64,000 bases of DNA from Streptomyces pactum. GTDB taxonomy: Bacteria > Actinomycetota > Actinomycetes > Streptomycetales > Streptomycetaceae. The notes beneath the pieces were generated by a model. The model saw only the letters and a program-made list of their open reading frames with translations. It was not told the origin of the DNA and made no database searches. The stretch covers positions 2,792,501 to 2,856,500 of the forward strand of contig NZ_CP019724.1 of NCBI RefSeq assembly GCF_002005225.1. The letters are read 5' to 3'. This document shows positions 51,063-61,936 of this stretch, in pieces. A program made the position numbers and the translations under genes. How positions within the stretch are numbered: the stretch's first letter is position 1; every line of letters starts with the position of its first letter.

Positions 51063-51315
51063 GCCGACGGTCAACGCGCTGACGATGCCGTCGATGCTGC
51101 TGTCCGGCCTGATGCTCCCGATGACCCTGGGACCGGCCTGGCTGGACGTGCTCTCACATCTCATGCCGTTCCGCTATCTGGTGGACGCGGTCCGGGACGC
51201 GTACGTCGGCAGCTACGCGACGACGCACATGCTGTACGGCGTCCTGGTCGCCGTCGCCCTCACCGCGCTGGCCGTGACGGTGGGCACACGCGTGTTCCGG
51301 ACCGCCGGAGCGTAA
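51063..51315 (+). pseudogene. C-terminal remnant of a DrrB-type ABC-2 permease
   Basis: The last about 80 codons of this frame (TVNALTMPSMLLSGLMLPMT, GPAWLDVLSHLMPFRYLVDA, LYGVLVAVALTALAVTVGTR) match the terminal helices of drug-exporting ABC-2 permeases of the daunorubicin-resistance type. The rest of the permease and any ATPase gene are missing; upstream residues in this frame are unrelated. The stop is intact at 51313-51315, 13 bp before the adenosyltransferase gene. Confidence 0.7.
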
Positions 51316-51328
51316 CTACGCTGGCCCC

Positions 51329-51901
51329 ATGGTCAACCTGACGCGCATCTACACCCGGACCGGCGACCAGGGCACCACCGCCCTCGGTGACATGAGCCGG
51401 GTCCCCAAGACCGACCTGCGGATCTCCGCCTACGCCGACGCCAACGAGGCGAACGCGGTGATCGGCACCGCGATCGCCCTCGGCGGTCTGCACGAGGAGG
51501 TCGTCAAGGTCCTCGTCCGCGTCCAGAACGACCTGTTCGACGTGGGCGCGGACCTGTCGACGCCGGTGGTGGAGAACCCGGAGTACCCGCCGCTGCGGGT
51601 CGAGCAGTTCTACGTCGACAAGCTGGAGGCGGACTGCGACCGCTTCCTGGCCGAGGTGGAGAAGCTCCGCTCCTTCATCCTGCCCGGCGGCACGCCCGGC
51701 GCGGCCCTGCTGCACCAGGCGTGCACGGTGGTCCGGCGGGCCGAGCGCTCCACGTGGGCGGCGCTGGAGGTGCACGGCGAGTCGATGAACCCGCTCACCG
51801 CGACCTACCTGAACCGCCTCTCCGACCTGCTCTTCATCCTCGCCCGCGTGGCCAACAAGGAGGTCGGGGACGTGCTGTGGGTGCCGGGCGGGGAGCGCTA
51901 G
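51329..51901 (+). CDS. PduO-type cob(I)alamin adenosyltransferase
   Basis: A 190-residue enzyme that attaches the adenosyl group of ATP to cob(I)alamin, making coenzyme B12. Signature elements are IYTRTGDQGTTALGD at the N-terminus, FILPGGTPGAALLHQACTVVRRAER and LNRLSDLLFILAR. It would supply cofactor to the mutases that icmA and MeaB serve. TACGCT ends 6 nt before the ATG, suggesting a leaderless transcript. Its stop overlaps the stop of the convergent gene in the tetranucleotide CTAG. Confidence 0.93.
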   Translation: MVNLTRIYTRTGDQGTTALGDMSRVPKTDLRISAYADANEANAVIGTAIALGGLHEEVVKVLVRVQNDLFDVGADLSTPVVENPEYPPLRVEQFYVDKLEADCDRFLAEVEKLRSFILPGGTPGAALLHQACTVVRRAERSTWAALEVHGESMNPLTATYLNRLSDLLFILARVANKEVGDVLWVPGGER

Positions 51902-52092
51902 CCGCGTCGCCGGCGCGCCGACCGGAACAGGCCCCAGGCGGTCTGCGCGCCACCGACGCACATCATCACGACCCCGGCCTTCGTCGGGTCGACGACGGGC
52001 ACCGCGACGTCCCCGGCGAACAGCCGGAGGGCGAGGCCGGCCACGAAGGTGGCCCCGCCCTCCCACAGGTTCCGCTCCGGCGGGTACCTCAT
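51898..52092 (-). CDS. Small membrane protein
   Basis: A 64-residue protein (MRYPPERNLWEGGATFVAGL start) with two short hydrophobic segments and a basic end SARRRRG. It is unrecognised, and too short for firm family assignment. Its ATG overlaps the stop of the membrane-protein gene upstream, and its stop shares CTAG with the adenosyltransferase gene. Confidence 0.65.
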   Translation of the reverse strand: MRYPPERNLWEGGATFVAGLALRLFAGDVAVPVVDPTKAGVVMMCVGGAQTAWGLFRSARRRRG

Positions 52093-52679
52093 CGGCGCGC
52101 GCCCTCCGTCTCCCCCGCCGCCTCGGACACGGCCTGCTCCGTGCCCGCCGGGGCCTTCTTCGGCCAGACCAGGTAGCCGAGGGCCACCAGGCCGTGGATG
52201 GCGGCGACCCTGACGGCCACCCACTGGAAGGCCCGCAGCGACGACACGTCACCCCCGTCGCCGACGTACCAGACGGCGCCCTGGAGCAGCGCGCACGCCA
52301 CGGCCGCGCCCAGCAGCGTGCGCAGCCACAGCCGGCCCTCGTGCCGGGCCCGGGCCTTGCCGTAGCGCGGGGGCTTCGGCGGTGGCGGACCGCCGGCCAG
52401 GCGGTGGGCCGCGTGGCCGTCGAGCCAGCGGATCGTGTAGTGGCCGTACGCGACCGTGTAGCCGATGTACAGCGCCGCCAGGCCGTGTTCCCAGCCCGGC
52501 TCGGCGCCGTTCTTCAGGTCGATCGCCGTCGCGGCGAACAGCACCAGTTCCAGTACCGGCTCGCACAGCAGCAGGAACACGCCGGTACGGCGCCATTTCA
52601 GCAGGTAACGGGCGGCCAGTCCGAGCGCCAGCAGCACCCAGAAGCCGACCTCGCAGGCGATGATCAACGCGACGACCAC
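52089..52679 (-). CDS. Integral membrane protein
   Basis: A 196-residue protein with about five predicted helices: ALIIACEVGFWVLLALGLAA, FLLLCEPVLELVLFAATAI, GLAALYIGYTVAYG, LLGAAVACALLQGAVWYVG and AIHGLVALGYLVW. A basic Pro-rich loop (PPPPKPPRYGKARARHEGR) lies between. The GTG at 52679 follows AGGGAGTGC. Unrecognised family. It forms a two-gene operon with the small membrane protein and is divergent from the chiS gene. Confidence 0.75.
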   Translation of the reverse strand: MVVALIIACEVGFWVLLALGLAARYLLKWRRTGVFLLLCEPVLELVLFAATAIDLKNGAEPGWEHGLAALYIGYTVAYGHYTIRWLDGHAAHRLAGGPPPPKPPRYGKARARHEGRLWLRTLLGAAVACALLQGAVWYVGDGGDVSSLRAFQWVAVRVAAIHGLVALGYLVWPKKAPAGTEQAVSEAAGETEGARR

Positions 52680-52831
52680 GACGCACTCCCTTCGTTCACC
52701 CTTCCAGGCTCCCGTCGGAACCCGCCCCGTTCGTCGTCGCCGGTGACGAACCTCCGGTACATCGAAAGATGCAGTACCGGACCGTTCCGCGGGATCAGGC
52801 GGACGGGCCGCGCGCCGTGTTGGATGGTGGC

Positions 52832-54028
52832 ATGGCCGTACGACTCCCCCGCCCGCGCCGCTTCGACGTGTACGCCGCGTCGGCGGGACTGCTGGGCGGG
52901 CTGCTGCTGTGGGGCATCGGGCTGGGCGTGCGGCCGGCCGACGAGCCGGTGGTGCTGTTCGACGGCCGCTGGCCGCTGCTGGTGCCGCTCGCCGTCATGG
53001 CGGGCTGCGAACTGCTGCGCCGGGCCGCGCCCCGCACCGGGCTGCTGGTCGGCACCGCCGCGCTGATCGCGGACACGCTCACGCAGGGCAGCCTGGTCAC
53101 GCTGATCATGTACACCGACCTGATGTACGCCGCCGTGCTGTACGGTCCGCCCGCCTCGGCCCGCCGCATCCCGTGGATCACCGGGCTGCTCACCGTGGCC
53201 GGCACGGTCGTGCCGTTCGCGCTGTGGCGGGTACCCGAGGCGCTGCTCATCGGTGTCGCCGTCGGCGTCGTGTCCTTCGCGCCCGCCTCCACGGGGCTCA
53301 TCGTCCGCAACCACCGCGAGGCCGCCGACGCCGCCCTGCTGCGGGCCGAGCAGACCGCGCTGCTCGCGGAGATGGACCGGGCGCAGGCGGTGACCGCGGA
53401 GCGCTCCCGGATGGCCCGCGAGCTGCACGACATGGTCGCCAACCACCTCTCCGCGATCGCCATCCACTCCACGGCCGCGCTCTCGCTGGACGACCCGGCG
53501 ACCACCCGGCAGGCGCTCGGCGTCATCCGCGAGAACAGCGTCGAGGGCCTGGCCGAGATGCGACGGCTGATCGGCATCCTGCGGGACGACGCCGGGGACG
53601 GGGAACCGGCCGCCGCCCCCACCCTCGACAGCCTCGGCGCGCTGGTCGAGGGGGCCCGCGCCAACGGACTCGACGTCGTCCTGGAGACGGTGTCCGGCGA
53701 AGGGCTGCCCGCACCGGTCGAGCTGGCCGCGTACCGGATCGTCCAGGAGTCGCTCACCAACGCGCTCAAGCACGCCTCGCGGGGGACGGTACGAGTCGGG
53801 CTCAGCCGGCGCGACGACGTCCTGCGCGTCCGGGTGACCAGCCCGTACGGCGACCGGGAGGCCCCGCGCGCGCCCGGCTCGGGCGCCGGTCTGGTCGGCA
53901 TGCGGGAGCGGGCCGCGCTGCTGCACGGCACGTTCGAGGCCGGGCCGGTGGCGGACCCCGACTCGACGGGCGGCAAGATCTGGACCGTACGGGCCACCCT
54001 GCCCCTGACCGAAGGAGACCTCGCATGA
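52832..54028 (+). CDS. chiS: Sensor histidine kinase of the chitinase locus
   Basis: A 398-residue NarX/DesK-type kinase. Five or six membrane helices fill the first about 160 residues with almost no external loop, so it may sense the membrane or an intramembrane ligand. The HisKA_3 motif is RSRMARELHDMVANHLSAIA, followed by a degenerate HATPase_c (YRIVQESLTNALKHA, GAGLVGMRERAALL). The ATG at 52832 is preferred; an ATG at 52769 would add 21 residues. It overlaps the regulator gene by 4 nt. The chiS name is from its place next to chiC. Confidence 0.85.
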   Translation: MAVRLPRPRRFDVYAASAGLLGGLLLWGIGLGVRPADEPVVLFDGRWPLLVPLAVMAGCELLRRAAPRTGLLVGTAALIADTLTQGSLVTLIMYTDLMYAAVLYGPPASARRIPWITGLLTVAGTVVPFALWRVPEALLIGVAVGVVSFAPASTGLIVRNHREAADAALLRAEQTALLAEMDRAQAVTAERSRMARELHDMVANHLSAIAIHSTAALSLDDPATTRQALGVIRENSVEGLAEMRRLIGILRDDAGDGEPAAAPTLDSLGALVEGARANGLDVVLETVSGEGLPAPVELAAYRIVQESLTNALKHASRGTVRVGLSRRDDVLRVRVTSPYGDREAPRAPGSGAGLVGMRERAALLHGTFEAGPVADPDSTGGKIWTVRATLPLTEGDLA

Positions 54029-54666
54029 TCCGCGTCCTCGTCGCCGAGGACCAGTCCGCCGTCCGCGCGGGACTGGTGCTCATCCTGGGCAGCGCGCCGG
54101 ACATCGAGGTGGTCGGGGAGGCGGCGGACGGCGAGCGCGCGGTGGAGCTGGCCCGGGAGCTGCGGCCCGACGTGGTGCTGATGGACGTCCAGATGCCGCG
54201 CCTGGACGGGGTGTCGGCGACCCGGCGGGTGGTCGCCGAGCGACTCGCCGACGTGCTCGTGCTGACCACGTTCGACCTGGACGAGTACGTGTTCGGGGCA
54301 CTGCGGGCGGGGGCCGCCGGGTTCCTGCTGAAGAACACGGAGGCGACGGACCTCCTCGCCGCCGTGCGCACGGTGGCGGGCGGCGAGGGGATCGTCGCTC
54401 CGGCCGTCACCCGGCGGCTGATCGCCGAGTTCGCCGCGAAGCCGGTCCGGGAGCCGGCCGCCGATCCCGCGGTCCTCGAGGGTCTCACCCGGCGCGAGCG
54501 CGAGGTGCTGTCCTGTCTCGGTGAGGGGCTGTCCAACGCGGCGGTCGCCGAGCGGCTGGACATGGCCGAGGCCACGGTGAAAACGCACGTCAGCCGCCTG
54601 CTGGGCAAGCTGGAGCTGCGCAGCCGGGTGCAAGCGGCGGTACTCGCGCAGGAGTTGGGGATCTAG
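54025..54666 (+). CDS. chiR: NarL-family response regulator of the chitinase locus
   Basis: A 213-residue regulator. The receiver has D54 (VVLMDVQMPRLDG) and the lysine in FLLKNTE. A LuxR-type helix-turn-helix (LTRREREVLSCLGEGLSNAAVAERL, TVKTHVSRLLGKL) is at the C-terminus. It ends 137 bp before chiC. In other streptomycetes a two-component pair next to chiC activates chitinase, so the same is likely. Confidence 0.88.
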   Translation: MIRVLVAEDQSAVRAGLVLILGSAPDIEVVGEAADGERAVELARELRPDVVLMDVQMPRLDGVSATRRVVAERLADVLVLTTFDLDEYVFGALRAGAAGFLLKNTEATDLLAAVRTVAGGEGIVAPAVTRRLIAEFAAKPVREPAADPAVLEGLTRREREVLSCLGEGLSNAAVAERLDMAEATVKTHVSRLLGKLELRSRVQAAVLAQELGI

Positions 54667-54693
54667 CTCCGCCCCCTGGCCGCATCGGGCCGC

Positions 54694-54737
54694 ACTGGTC
54701 CAGACCTATTGACCTATGGTCCAGACCTTTCTATTCT
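54694..54737 (+). promoter_or_regulatory. chiC promoter with two DasR-like direct repeats
   Basis: TGGTCCAGACCT occurs at 54696-54707 and 54717-54728, 21 bp apart. Between and around them lie TTGACC (54709-54714), a 17-bp spacer and TATTCT (54732-54737). This 12-bp direct repeat is the classic Streptomyces chitinase operator, close to the dre consensus TGGTCTAGACCA. DasR and a chitin-responsive activator are the likely binders. Confidence 0.85.
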
Positions 54738-54748
54738 CGCGGCACTGC

Positions 54749-54771
54749 GGGCATGAGGCTCAGTCATGCCC
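54749..54771 (+). other. Leader hairpin of the chiC mRNA
   Basis: GGGCATGA and TCATGCCC form an 8-bp perfect stem around GGCTCAG, just after the expected transcription start and 31 nt before the start codon. It could stabilise the mRNA 5' end or be a DNA operator. Confidence 0.5.
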
Positions 54772-54802
54772 ACAACAACAACCCCACATAAGGAGGCGCA
54801 GC

Positions 54803-56629
54803 ATGCGCTTCAGACACAGAGTCGCGGCACTGGTCGCGACACTGTCGCTCCCGCTGGCCGGTCTGGTCGGCCTGGCGAGTCCCGCCCAGGCCGCGACGAG
54901 TGCGACGGCCACCTTCACCAAGACCTCGGACTGGGGCACCGGCTTCGGCGGCAACTGGACGGTGAAGAACACCGGCACCACGACGCTCAACTCCTGGACC
55001 GTGGAGTGGGACTTCCCCTCCGGCACCAAGGTGACCTCCGCCTGGGACGCCACGGTCACCAACTCCGGTGACCACTGGACCGCCAAGAACGTCGGCTGGA
55101 ACGGCACCCTCGCCCCCGGGGCGTCCGTTTCCTTCGGCTTCAACGGCAGCGGACCCGGCTCCCCGTCCAACTGCAAGCTCAACGGCGGCAGTTGCGACGG
55201 CACCTCGGTCCCCGGCGACGAGGCCCCCTCCGCGCCCGGTACCCCCACCGCCTCGGGCATCACCGACACCTCGGTGAAGCTGTCCTGGTCGGCGGCGACC
55301 GACGACGAGGGCGTCAAGAACTACGACGTCCTGCGCGACGGCGCCAAGGTCGCCACGGTCACCGGCACCACCTACACCGACACCGGCCTGACCGCCGGCA
55401 CCGACTACTCCTACACCGTCCAGGCCCGCGACACCGCCGACCAGACCGGTCCGGTCAGCGGCGCGGTCAAGGTCCGCACCACCGGCGGCGACGACGGCGG
55501 CAACCCGGGCACCGGCGACGAGGTCAAGCTCGGCTACTTCACCAACTGGGGCGTCTACGGGCGCAACTACCACGTCAAGAACCTGGTCACCTCCGGCTCC
55601 GCCGAGAAGATCACGCACATCAACTACGCCTTCGGCAACGTCCAGGGCGGCAAGTGCACCATCGGTGACGCCTACGCCGACTACGACAAGGCCTACACCG
55701 CCGACCAGTCCGTCGACGGCGTCGCCGACACCTGGGACCAGCCGCTGCGCGGCAACTTCAACCAGCTCCGCAAGCTGAAGGCCGAGTACCCGCACATCAA
55801 GGTGCTGTTCTCCTTCGGCGGCTGGACCTGGTCCGGCGGCTTCCCCGACGCCGTGAAGAACCCGGCCGCCTTCGCGAAGTCCTGCCACGACCTGGTCGAG
55901 GACCCGCGCTGGGCCGACGTCTTCGACGGCATCGACCTGGACTGGGAGTACCCGAACGCCTGTGGCCTGAGCTGCGACACCACCAGTGCCCCGAACGCCT
56001 TCAGCACCATGATGAAGGCCATGCGCGCCGAGTTCGGCGACGACCTGGTCACCGCGGCCGTCACCGCCGACGCGTCCGACGGCGGCAAGATCGAAGCGGC
56101 CGACTACGGCGCCGCCGCGCAGTACATCGACTGGTACAACGTGATGACGTACGACTTCTTCGGCGCCTGGGCGAAGAACGGCCCCACCGCCCCGCACTCG
56201 CCCCTGACCTCGTACGACGGCATCCCGCAGCAGGGCTTCAACTCCGCCGAGGCGATCGCCGCGTTCAAGGCGGCGGGCGTGCCCTCCGACAAGCTGCTCC
56301 TCGGCATCGGCTTCTACGGCCGCGGCTGGACCGGCGTCACCCAGTCCGCGCCCGGCGGCACGGCGACCGGCCCGGCGGCGGGCACGTACGAGGCGGGCAT
56401 CGAGGACTACAAGGTCCTCAGGAACAGCTGCCCGGCCACCGGCACCGTCGCCGGCACCGCGTACGCGCACTGCGGCAGCAACTGGTGGTCCTACGACACC
56501 CCGGCCACCGTCAAGTCGAAGATGGACTGGGCCGAGCAGCAGAAGCTCGGCGGCGCCTTCTTCTGGGAGTTCAGCGGCGACACCGCGAACGGCGAGCTGG
56601 TGAGCGCCATCGACAGCGGTCTGAAGTAG
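54803..56629 (+). CDS. chiC: Secreted chitinase C (GH18, CBM2, FnIII)
   Basis: A 608-residue exported enzyme that hydrolyses chitin. Signal peptide 1-30 ends AQA. A family 2 carbohydrate-binding module lies at about 31-131 (WGTGFGGNWTVKNTG, with a Cys124/Cys131 pair), a fibronectin type III domain at about 141-227, a Gly/Asp linker, and a GH18 barrel from about 240 to the end. The catalytic motif DGIDLDWEYP puts the acid at Glu382. The ATG at 54803 has AAGGAGG upstream. Products feed N-acetylglucosamine uptake; control by ChiS/ChiR and DasR is suggested by the operators upstream. Confidence 0.97.
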   Translation: MRFRHRVAALVATLSLPLAGLVGLASPAQAATSATATFTKTSDWGTGFGGNWTVKNTGTTTLNSWTVEWDFPSGTKVTSAWDATVTNSGDHWTAKNVGWNGTLAPGASVSFGFNGSGPGSPSNCKLNGGSCDGTSVPGDEAPSAPGTPTASGITDTSVKLSWSAATDDEGVKNYDVLRDGAKVATVTGTTYTDTGLTAGTDYSYTVQARDTADQTGPVSGAVKVRTTGGDDGGNPGTGDEVKLGYFTNWGVYGRNYHVKNLVTSGSAEKITHINYAFGNVQGGKCTIGDAYADYDKAYTADQSVDGVADTWDQPLRGNFNQLRKLKAEYPHIKVLFSFGGWTWSGGFPDAVKNPAAFAKSCHDLVEDPRWADVFDGIDLDWEYPNACGLSCDTTSAPNAFSTMMKAMRAEFGDDLVTAAVTADASDGGKIEAADYGAAAQYIDWYNVMTYDFFGAWAKNGPTAPHSPLTSYDGIPQQGFNSAEAIAAFKAAGVPSDKLLLGIGFYGRGWTGVTQSAPGGTATGPAAGTYEAGIEDYKVLRNSCPATGTVAGTAYAHCGSNWWSYDTPATVKSKMDWAEQQKLGGAFFWEFSGDTANGELVSAIDSGLK

Positions 56630-56652
56630 TCCCCGCAGGCCTGACACACAAC

Positions 56653-56685
56653 GACGCTCCTTCGGACCTCGTCCGGGGGAGCGTC
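56653..56685. terminator. chiC terminator
   Basis: GACGCTCCTTCGGAC pairs with GTCCGGGGGAGCGTC, including two G-U pairs, with a CTC loop. It lies 24 nt after the chiC stop and before the stop of the convergent DUF2550 gene. Confidence 0.8.
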
Positions 56686-56703
56686 CCCAGTGAGCGGATG
56701 CGG

Positions 56704-57150
56704 CTAGGCCACGTTCACTCGCTGTCCGGGCGGGGCCGCTTCCAGCCACGCGAGGAATCCGGTCAGCGCGTCCTCGCTCATCGCCAGCTCGAGACGCGTG
56801 CCCCGGTGCAGACAGGCCAGGACGACGGCGTCGGAGAGCAGCGCCAGCTCCTCCTCGCCGTCGGGGAGCCGGCGTCCGGCCACCTCGATCGCGGAGCGCT
56901 CCAGAACGCGGCGCGGGCGCGGGGAGTACGAGAAGACGCGGTACCACTCGACCCGGTCGCCGTGGTAGCGGGCCACCCCGTAGGACCAGCCCTTGCCGCC
57001 CCCGTCGCCCTCTTCGGGGGCATCCCAGCGCAGGGAGCAGTCGAAGGTGCCGCCCGATCGCTGGATCAGCCGGCGGCGCAGACCGAAGACGAAGAGCCCG
57101 AGCACCACCAGGGCGACGACAATTCCGCACACAGTCAGAGCGAGGGCCAT
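56704..57150 (-). CDS. DUF2550 membrane-anchored protein
   Basis: A 148-residue protein with one N-terminal membrane helix (ALALTVCGIVVALVVLGLFVF), a basic RRRLIQRSGGTFDCSLRW junction and a compact cytosolic domain. This is the DUF2550 family, found next to atpC in actinobacteria. The ATG at 57150 has GAGGAGG at a proper distance; a GTG two codons upstream is too close to it. Role unknown. Confidence 0.88.
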   Translation of the reverse strand: MALALTVCGIVVALVVLGLFVFGLRRRLIQRSGGTFDCSLRWDAPEEGDGGGKGWSYGVARYHGDRVEWYRVFSYSPRPRRVLERSAIEVAGRRLPDGEEELALLSDAVVLACLHRGTRLELAMSEDALTGFLAWLEAAPPGQRVNVA

Positions 57151-57206
57151 CGACACCGACCTCCTCGTCTCCTAGGTAACGGAACGGAAAAAACACCCGG
57201 ATCTGC

Positions 57207-57254
57207 CTCAGCCGCGGCCGGGTCCGGATCGCTCCGGTCCCAGCCGCGGCTGAG
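57207..57254 (-). terminator. atp operon terminator
   Basis: CTCAGCCGCGGC and GCCGCGGCTGAG form a perfect 12-bp stem around a 24-nt loop that can itself fold. It lies 38 nt downstream of the atpC stop and separates the operon from the DUF2550 gene. Confidence 0.75.
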
Positions 57255-57292
57255 TGACGTCATGGCACGACGCTATCGCACAGTGCTGTGGA

Positions 57293-57667
57293 TCAGCGTC
57301 CCGCCACCGCGCGCAGTCGGACGTCCGCGCGACGCTCGGCGTGGGCGTCGCCCTCCGCCTTCGCGCGCTCGAGCTTGCGCTCCGCGCGGTGGACGTCGAT
57401 CTCGTCCGCCAGCTCGGCGGTCTCGGCGAGCAGCGACAGCTTGTTGTCGCCGAACGAGATGAAACCGCCGTGCACGGCGGCGACGACCGTCCCACCGTCA
57501 CTCGTACGGATGGTCACCGGGCCCGACTCCAGCACACCGAGCAGCGGCTGGTGACCGGGCATGACGCCGATGTCGCCGGACGTGGTGCGCGCGACGACCA
57601 GGGTGGCCTCGCCGGACCAGACCTCTCGGTCGGCCGCGACCAGCGCGACGTGCAGCTCAGCAGCCAA
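57293..57667 (-). CDS. atpC: ATP synthase epsilon subunit
   Basis: A 124-residue subunit. The beta-sandwich domain (AAELHVALVAADREVWSGEA, SGDIGVMPGHQPLLGVLESG) is followed by the two C-terminal helices (EIDVHRAERKLERAKAEGDA). Epsilon links gamma to the c-ring and can inhibit hydrolysis. The start is the TTG at 57667, supported by GAGGAGCC upstream. It is separated from atpD by two hairpins. Confidence 0.95.
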   Translation of the reverse strand: MAAELHVALVAADREVWSGEATLVVARTTSGDIGVMPGHQPLLGVLESGPVTIRTSDGGTVVAAVHGGFISFGDNKLSLLAETAELADEIDVHRAERKLERAKAEGDAHAERRADVRLRAVAGR

Positions 57668-57732
57668 GGTGGCTCCTCGGGTCACCACCCGGCGGGAGAG
57701 CCGGGTGTTGGTTACAAGTCTAAGGGGCGTGA

Positions 57733-57783
57733 CGGAGGGGGCGGGACGCGCCCGCCCCCTCCGGTGTGAGCCCTGGGGCTCAC
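57733..57783 (-). terminator. Two hairpins between atpD and atpC
   Basis: The first, 57733-57763, is a perfect 13-bp GC stem (CGGAGGGGGCGGG with CCCGCCCCCTCCG). The second, 57766-57783, has GTGAGCCC and GGGCTCAC around two bases. They sit just downstream of the atpD stop and could attenuate transcription or protect the upstream mRNA, lowering atpC expression relative to atpD. Confidence 0.6.
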
Positions 57784-57797
57784 GGTGAGCGCGAGGC

Positions 57798-60151
<2,354 letters not shown>

Positions 60152-60172
60152 GAGTCAGGTCCCTTCCTTACG

Positions 60173-61780
60173 TCACTTGGAGGCGCTGGTCGCCTTCGGC
60201 GTGGCCGTAGCGTCCTCGCCGAGCAGCTTGCCGTCCGAGGTCTCGAACTGCTTCTTGAACGCGGCGATCGCCTCGGCAATGGCCTGCAGGGTGTCGTCGG
60301 ACATCTTGGCGCCCTCGCGGATGGAGGTCATCAGGCCCTGCTCCTGGCGGTGCAGGTACTCGAGGAGCTCCTTCTCGAAGCGGCGGATGTCGGCGACCGG
60401 CACCTCGTCCATCTTGCCGGTGGTGCCGGCCCAGACGGAGACGACCTGGTCCTCGGTGGGCATCGGCTCGTACTGGTCCTGCTTCAGCAGCTCGACCATG
60501 CGCTGGCCGCGCTCCAACTGCGCCTTCGACGCGGCGTCCAGGTCGGAACCGAAGGCGGCGAACGCCTCCATCTCACGGAACTGGGCGAGGTCCACGCGCA
60601 GTCGGCCGGAGACCTGCCGCAGGGCCTTGTGCTGGGCGGAGCCACCGACGCGGGAGACCGAGATACCGACGTTCAGAGCCGGACGCTGACCGGCGTTGAA
60701 CAGGTCGGACTCCAGGAAGCACTGTCCGTCGGTGATGGAGATGACGTTGGTCGGGATGAACGCCGAGACGTCGTTGGCCTTGGTCTCGACGATCGGCAGA
60801 CCCGTCATCGAACCGGCGCCCTCGGCGTCGGAGAGCTTCGCGCAGCGCTCCAGCAGGCGGGAGTGCAGGTAGAAGACGTCACCGGGGTAGGCCTCGCGGC
60901 CCGGCGGGCGGCGCAGCAGCAGCGACACGGCGCGGTAGGCGTCGGCCTGCTTCGACAGGTCGTCGAAGATGATCAGGACGTGCTTGCCCTCGTACATCCA
61001 CTGCTGGCCGATGGCCGAGCCGGTGTACGGCGCCAGGTACTTGAAGCCGGCCGGGTCGGACGCCGGGGCGGCCACGATGGTCGTGTACTCCAGCGCGCCG
61101 TTCTCCTCCAGCGCGCCGCGGACCGACGCGATGGTGGAGCCCTTCTGGCCGATGGCGACGTAGATGCAGCGGACCTGCTTGCTCGGGTCGCCGGTGCGCC
61201 AGTTGTCACGCTGGTTGATGATCGTGTCGACGGCCAGCGCGGTCTTGCCGGTCTGGCGGTCGCCGATGACGAGCTGACGCTGGCCACGGCCGATCGGAGT
61301 CATGGCGTCGACGGCCTTGTAGCCCGTCTCCATCGGCTCGTGCACCGACTTGCGCTGCATGACGGTGGGGGCCTGCAGCTCGAGGGCGCGGCGGCCCTCG
61401 GTCTCGATCTCGCCGAGGCCGTCGATCGGGTTGCCGAGGGGGTCGACCACGCGGCCGAGGTAGCCCTCGCCCACGGCGACCGACAGGACCTCGCCGGTGC
61501 GGGTGACCGGCTGGCCCTCCTCGACGCCGCTGAACTCACCGAGGATGACGCAACCGATCTCGCGCTCCTCGAGGTTCAGGGCGAGGCCGAGGGTGCCGTC
61601 CTCGAACTTCAGCAGTTCGTTGGCCATGGCCGAGGGGAGGCCCTCGACCTTCGCGATGCCGTCGCCGGCAAGGGTGACCGTACCGACCTCCTCGCGCGAG
61701 GCCGCGTCCGGCTTGTACGACTGGACGAAGTTCTCCAGCGCGTCCCGGATCTCCTCCGGCCGGATCGTGAGCTCCGCCAT
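60173..61780 (-). CDS. atpA: ATP synthase alpha subunit
   Basis: A 535-residue non-catalytic nucleotide-binding subunit of F1. It has [18 protein letters not shown] as P-loop, the alpha-specific [10 protein letters not shown] region, and a somewhat long charged C-terminus ending [10 protein letters not shown]. The ATG at 61780 is the family start ([14 protein letters not shown]); the in-frame extension upstream is non-coding hairpin sequence. Confidence 0.98.
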   Translation of the reverse strand: MAELTIRPEEIRDALENFVQSYKPDAASREEVGTVTLAGDGIAKVEGLPSAMANELLKFEDGTLGLALNLEEREIGCVILGEFSGVEEGQPVTRTGEVLSVAVGEGYLGRVVDPLGNPIDGLGEIETEGRRALELQAPTVMQRKSVHEPMETGYKAVDAMTPIGRGQRQLVIGDRQTGKTALAVDTIINQRDNWRTGDPSKQVRCIYVAIGQKGSTIASVRGALEENGALEYTTIVAAPASDPAGFKYLAPYTGSAIGQQWMYEGKHVLIIFDDLSKQADAYRAVSLLLRRPPGREAYPGDVFYLHSRLLERCAKLSDAEGAGSMTGLPIVETKANDVSAFIPTNVISITDGQCFLESDLFNAGQRPALNVGISVSRVGGSAQHKALRQVSGRLRVDLAQFREMEAFAAFGSDLDAASKAQLERGQRMVELLKQDQYEPMPTEDQVVSVWAGTTGKMDEVPVADIRRFEKELLEYLHRQEQGLMTSIREGAKMSDDTLQAIAEAIAAFKKQFETSDGKLLGEDATATPKATSASK

Positions 61781-61818
61781 CTGAGTTCCCTGCTCTCCTT
61801 GTTGGGCCCGAAGTTTCA

Positions 61819-61854
61819 CTTGGGGGGTATTCCACGAGTCGGGGACTCCCCCCA
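61819..61854 (-). other. Hairpin region between atpH and atpA
   Basis: TTGGGGGG (61819-61826) pairs with CCCCCCAA (61847-61854), and inside is GAGTC-GGG-GACTC (61835-61847), an alternative stem. A palindrome ACTACGTAGT is at 61898-61907. The 156-bp spacer is much longer than others in the operon and could be a processing or internal promoter region that raises atpA expression. Confidence 0.5.
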
Positions 61855-61936
61855 AAAAGAGGTGAATCCTCTGCACGGCCCAACCAGGGCCGTCGTAACT
61901 ACGTAGTGCTTGCTGTGCTGTTGTCGCGCGAAAGCG

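Noticed and set aside
61781..61876. N-terminal extension of atpA
   Set aside because: It runs through the intergenic hairpins; the family start is at 61780.
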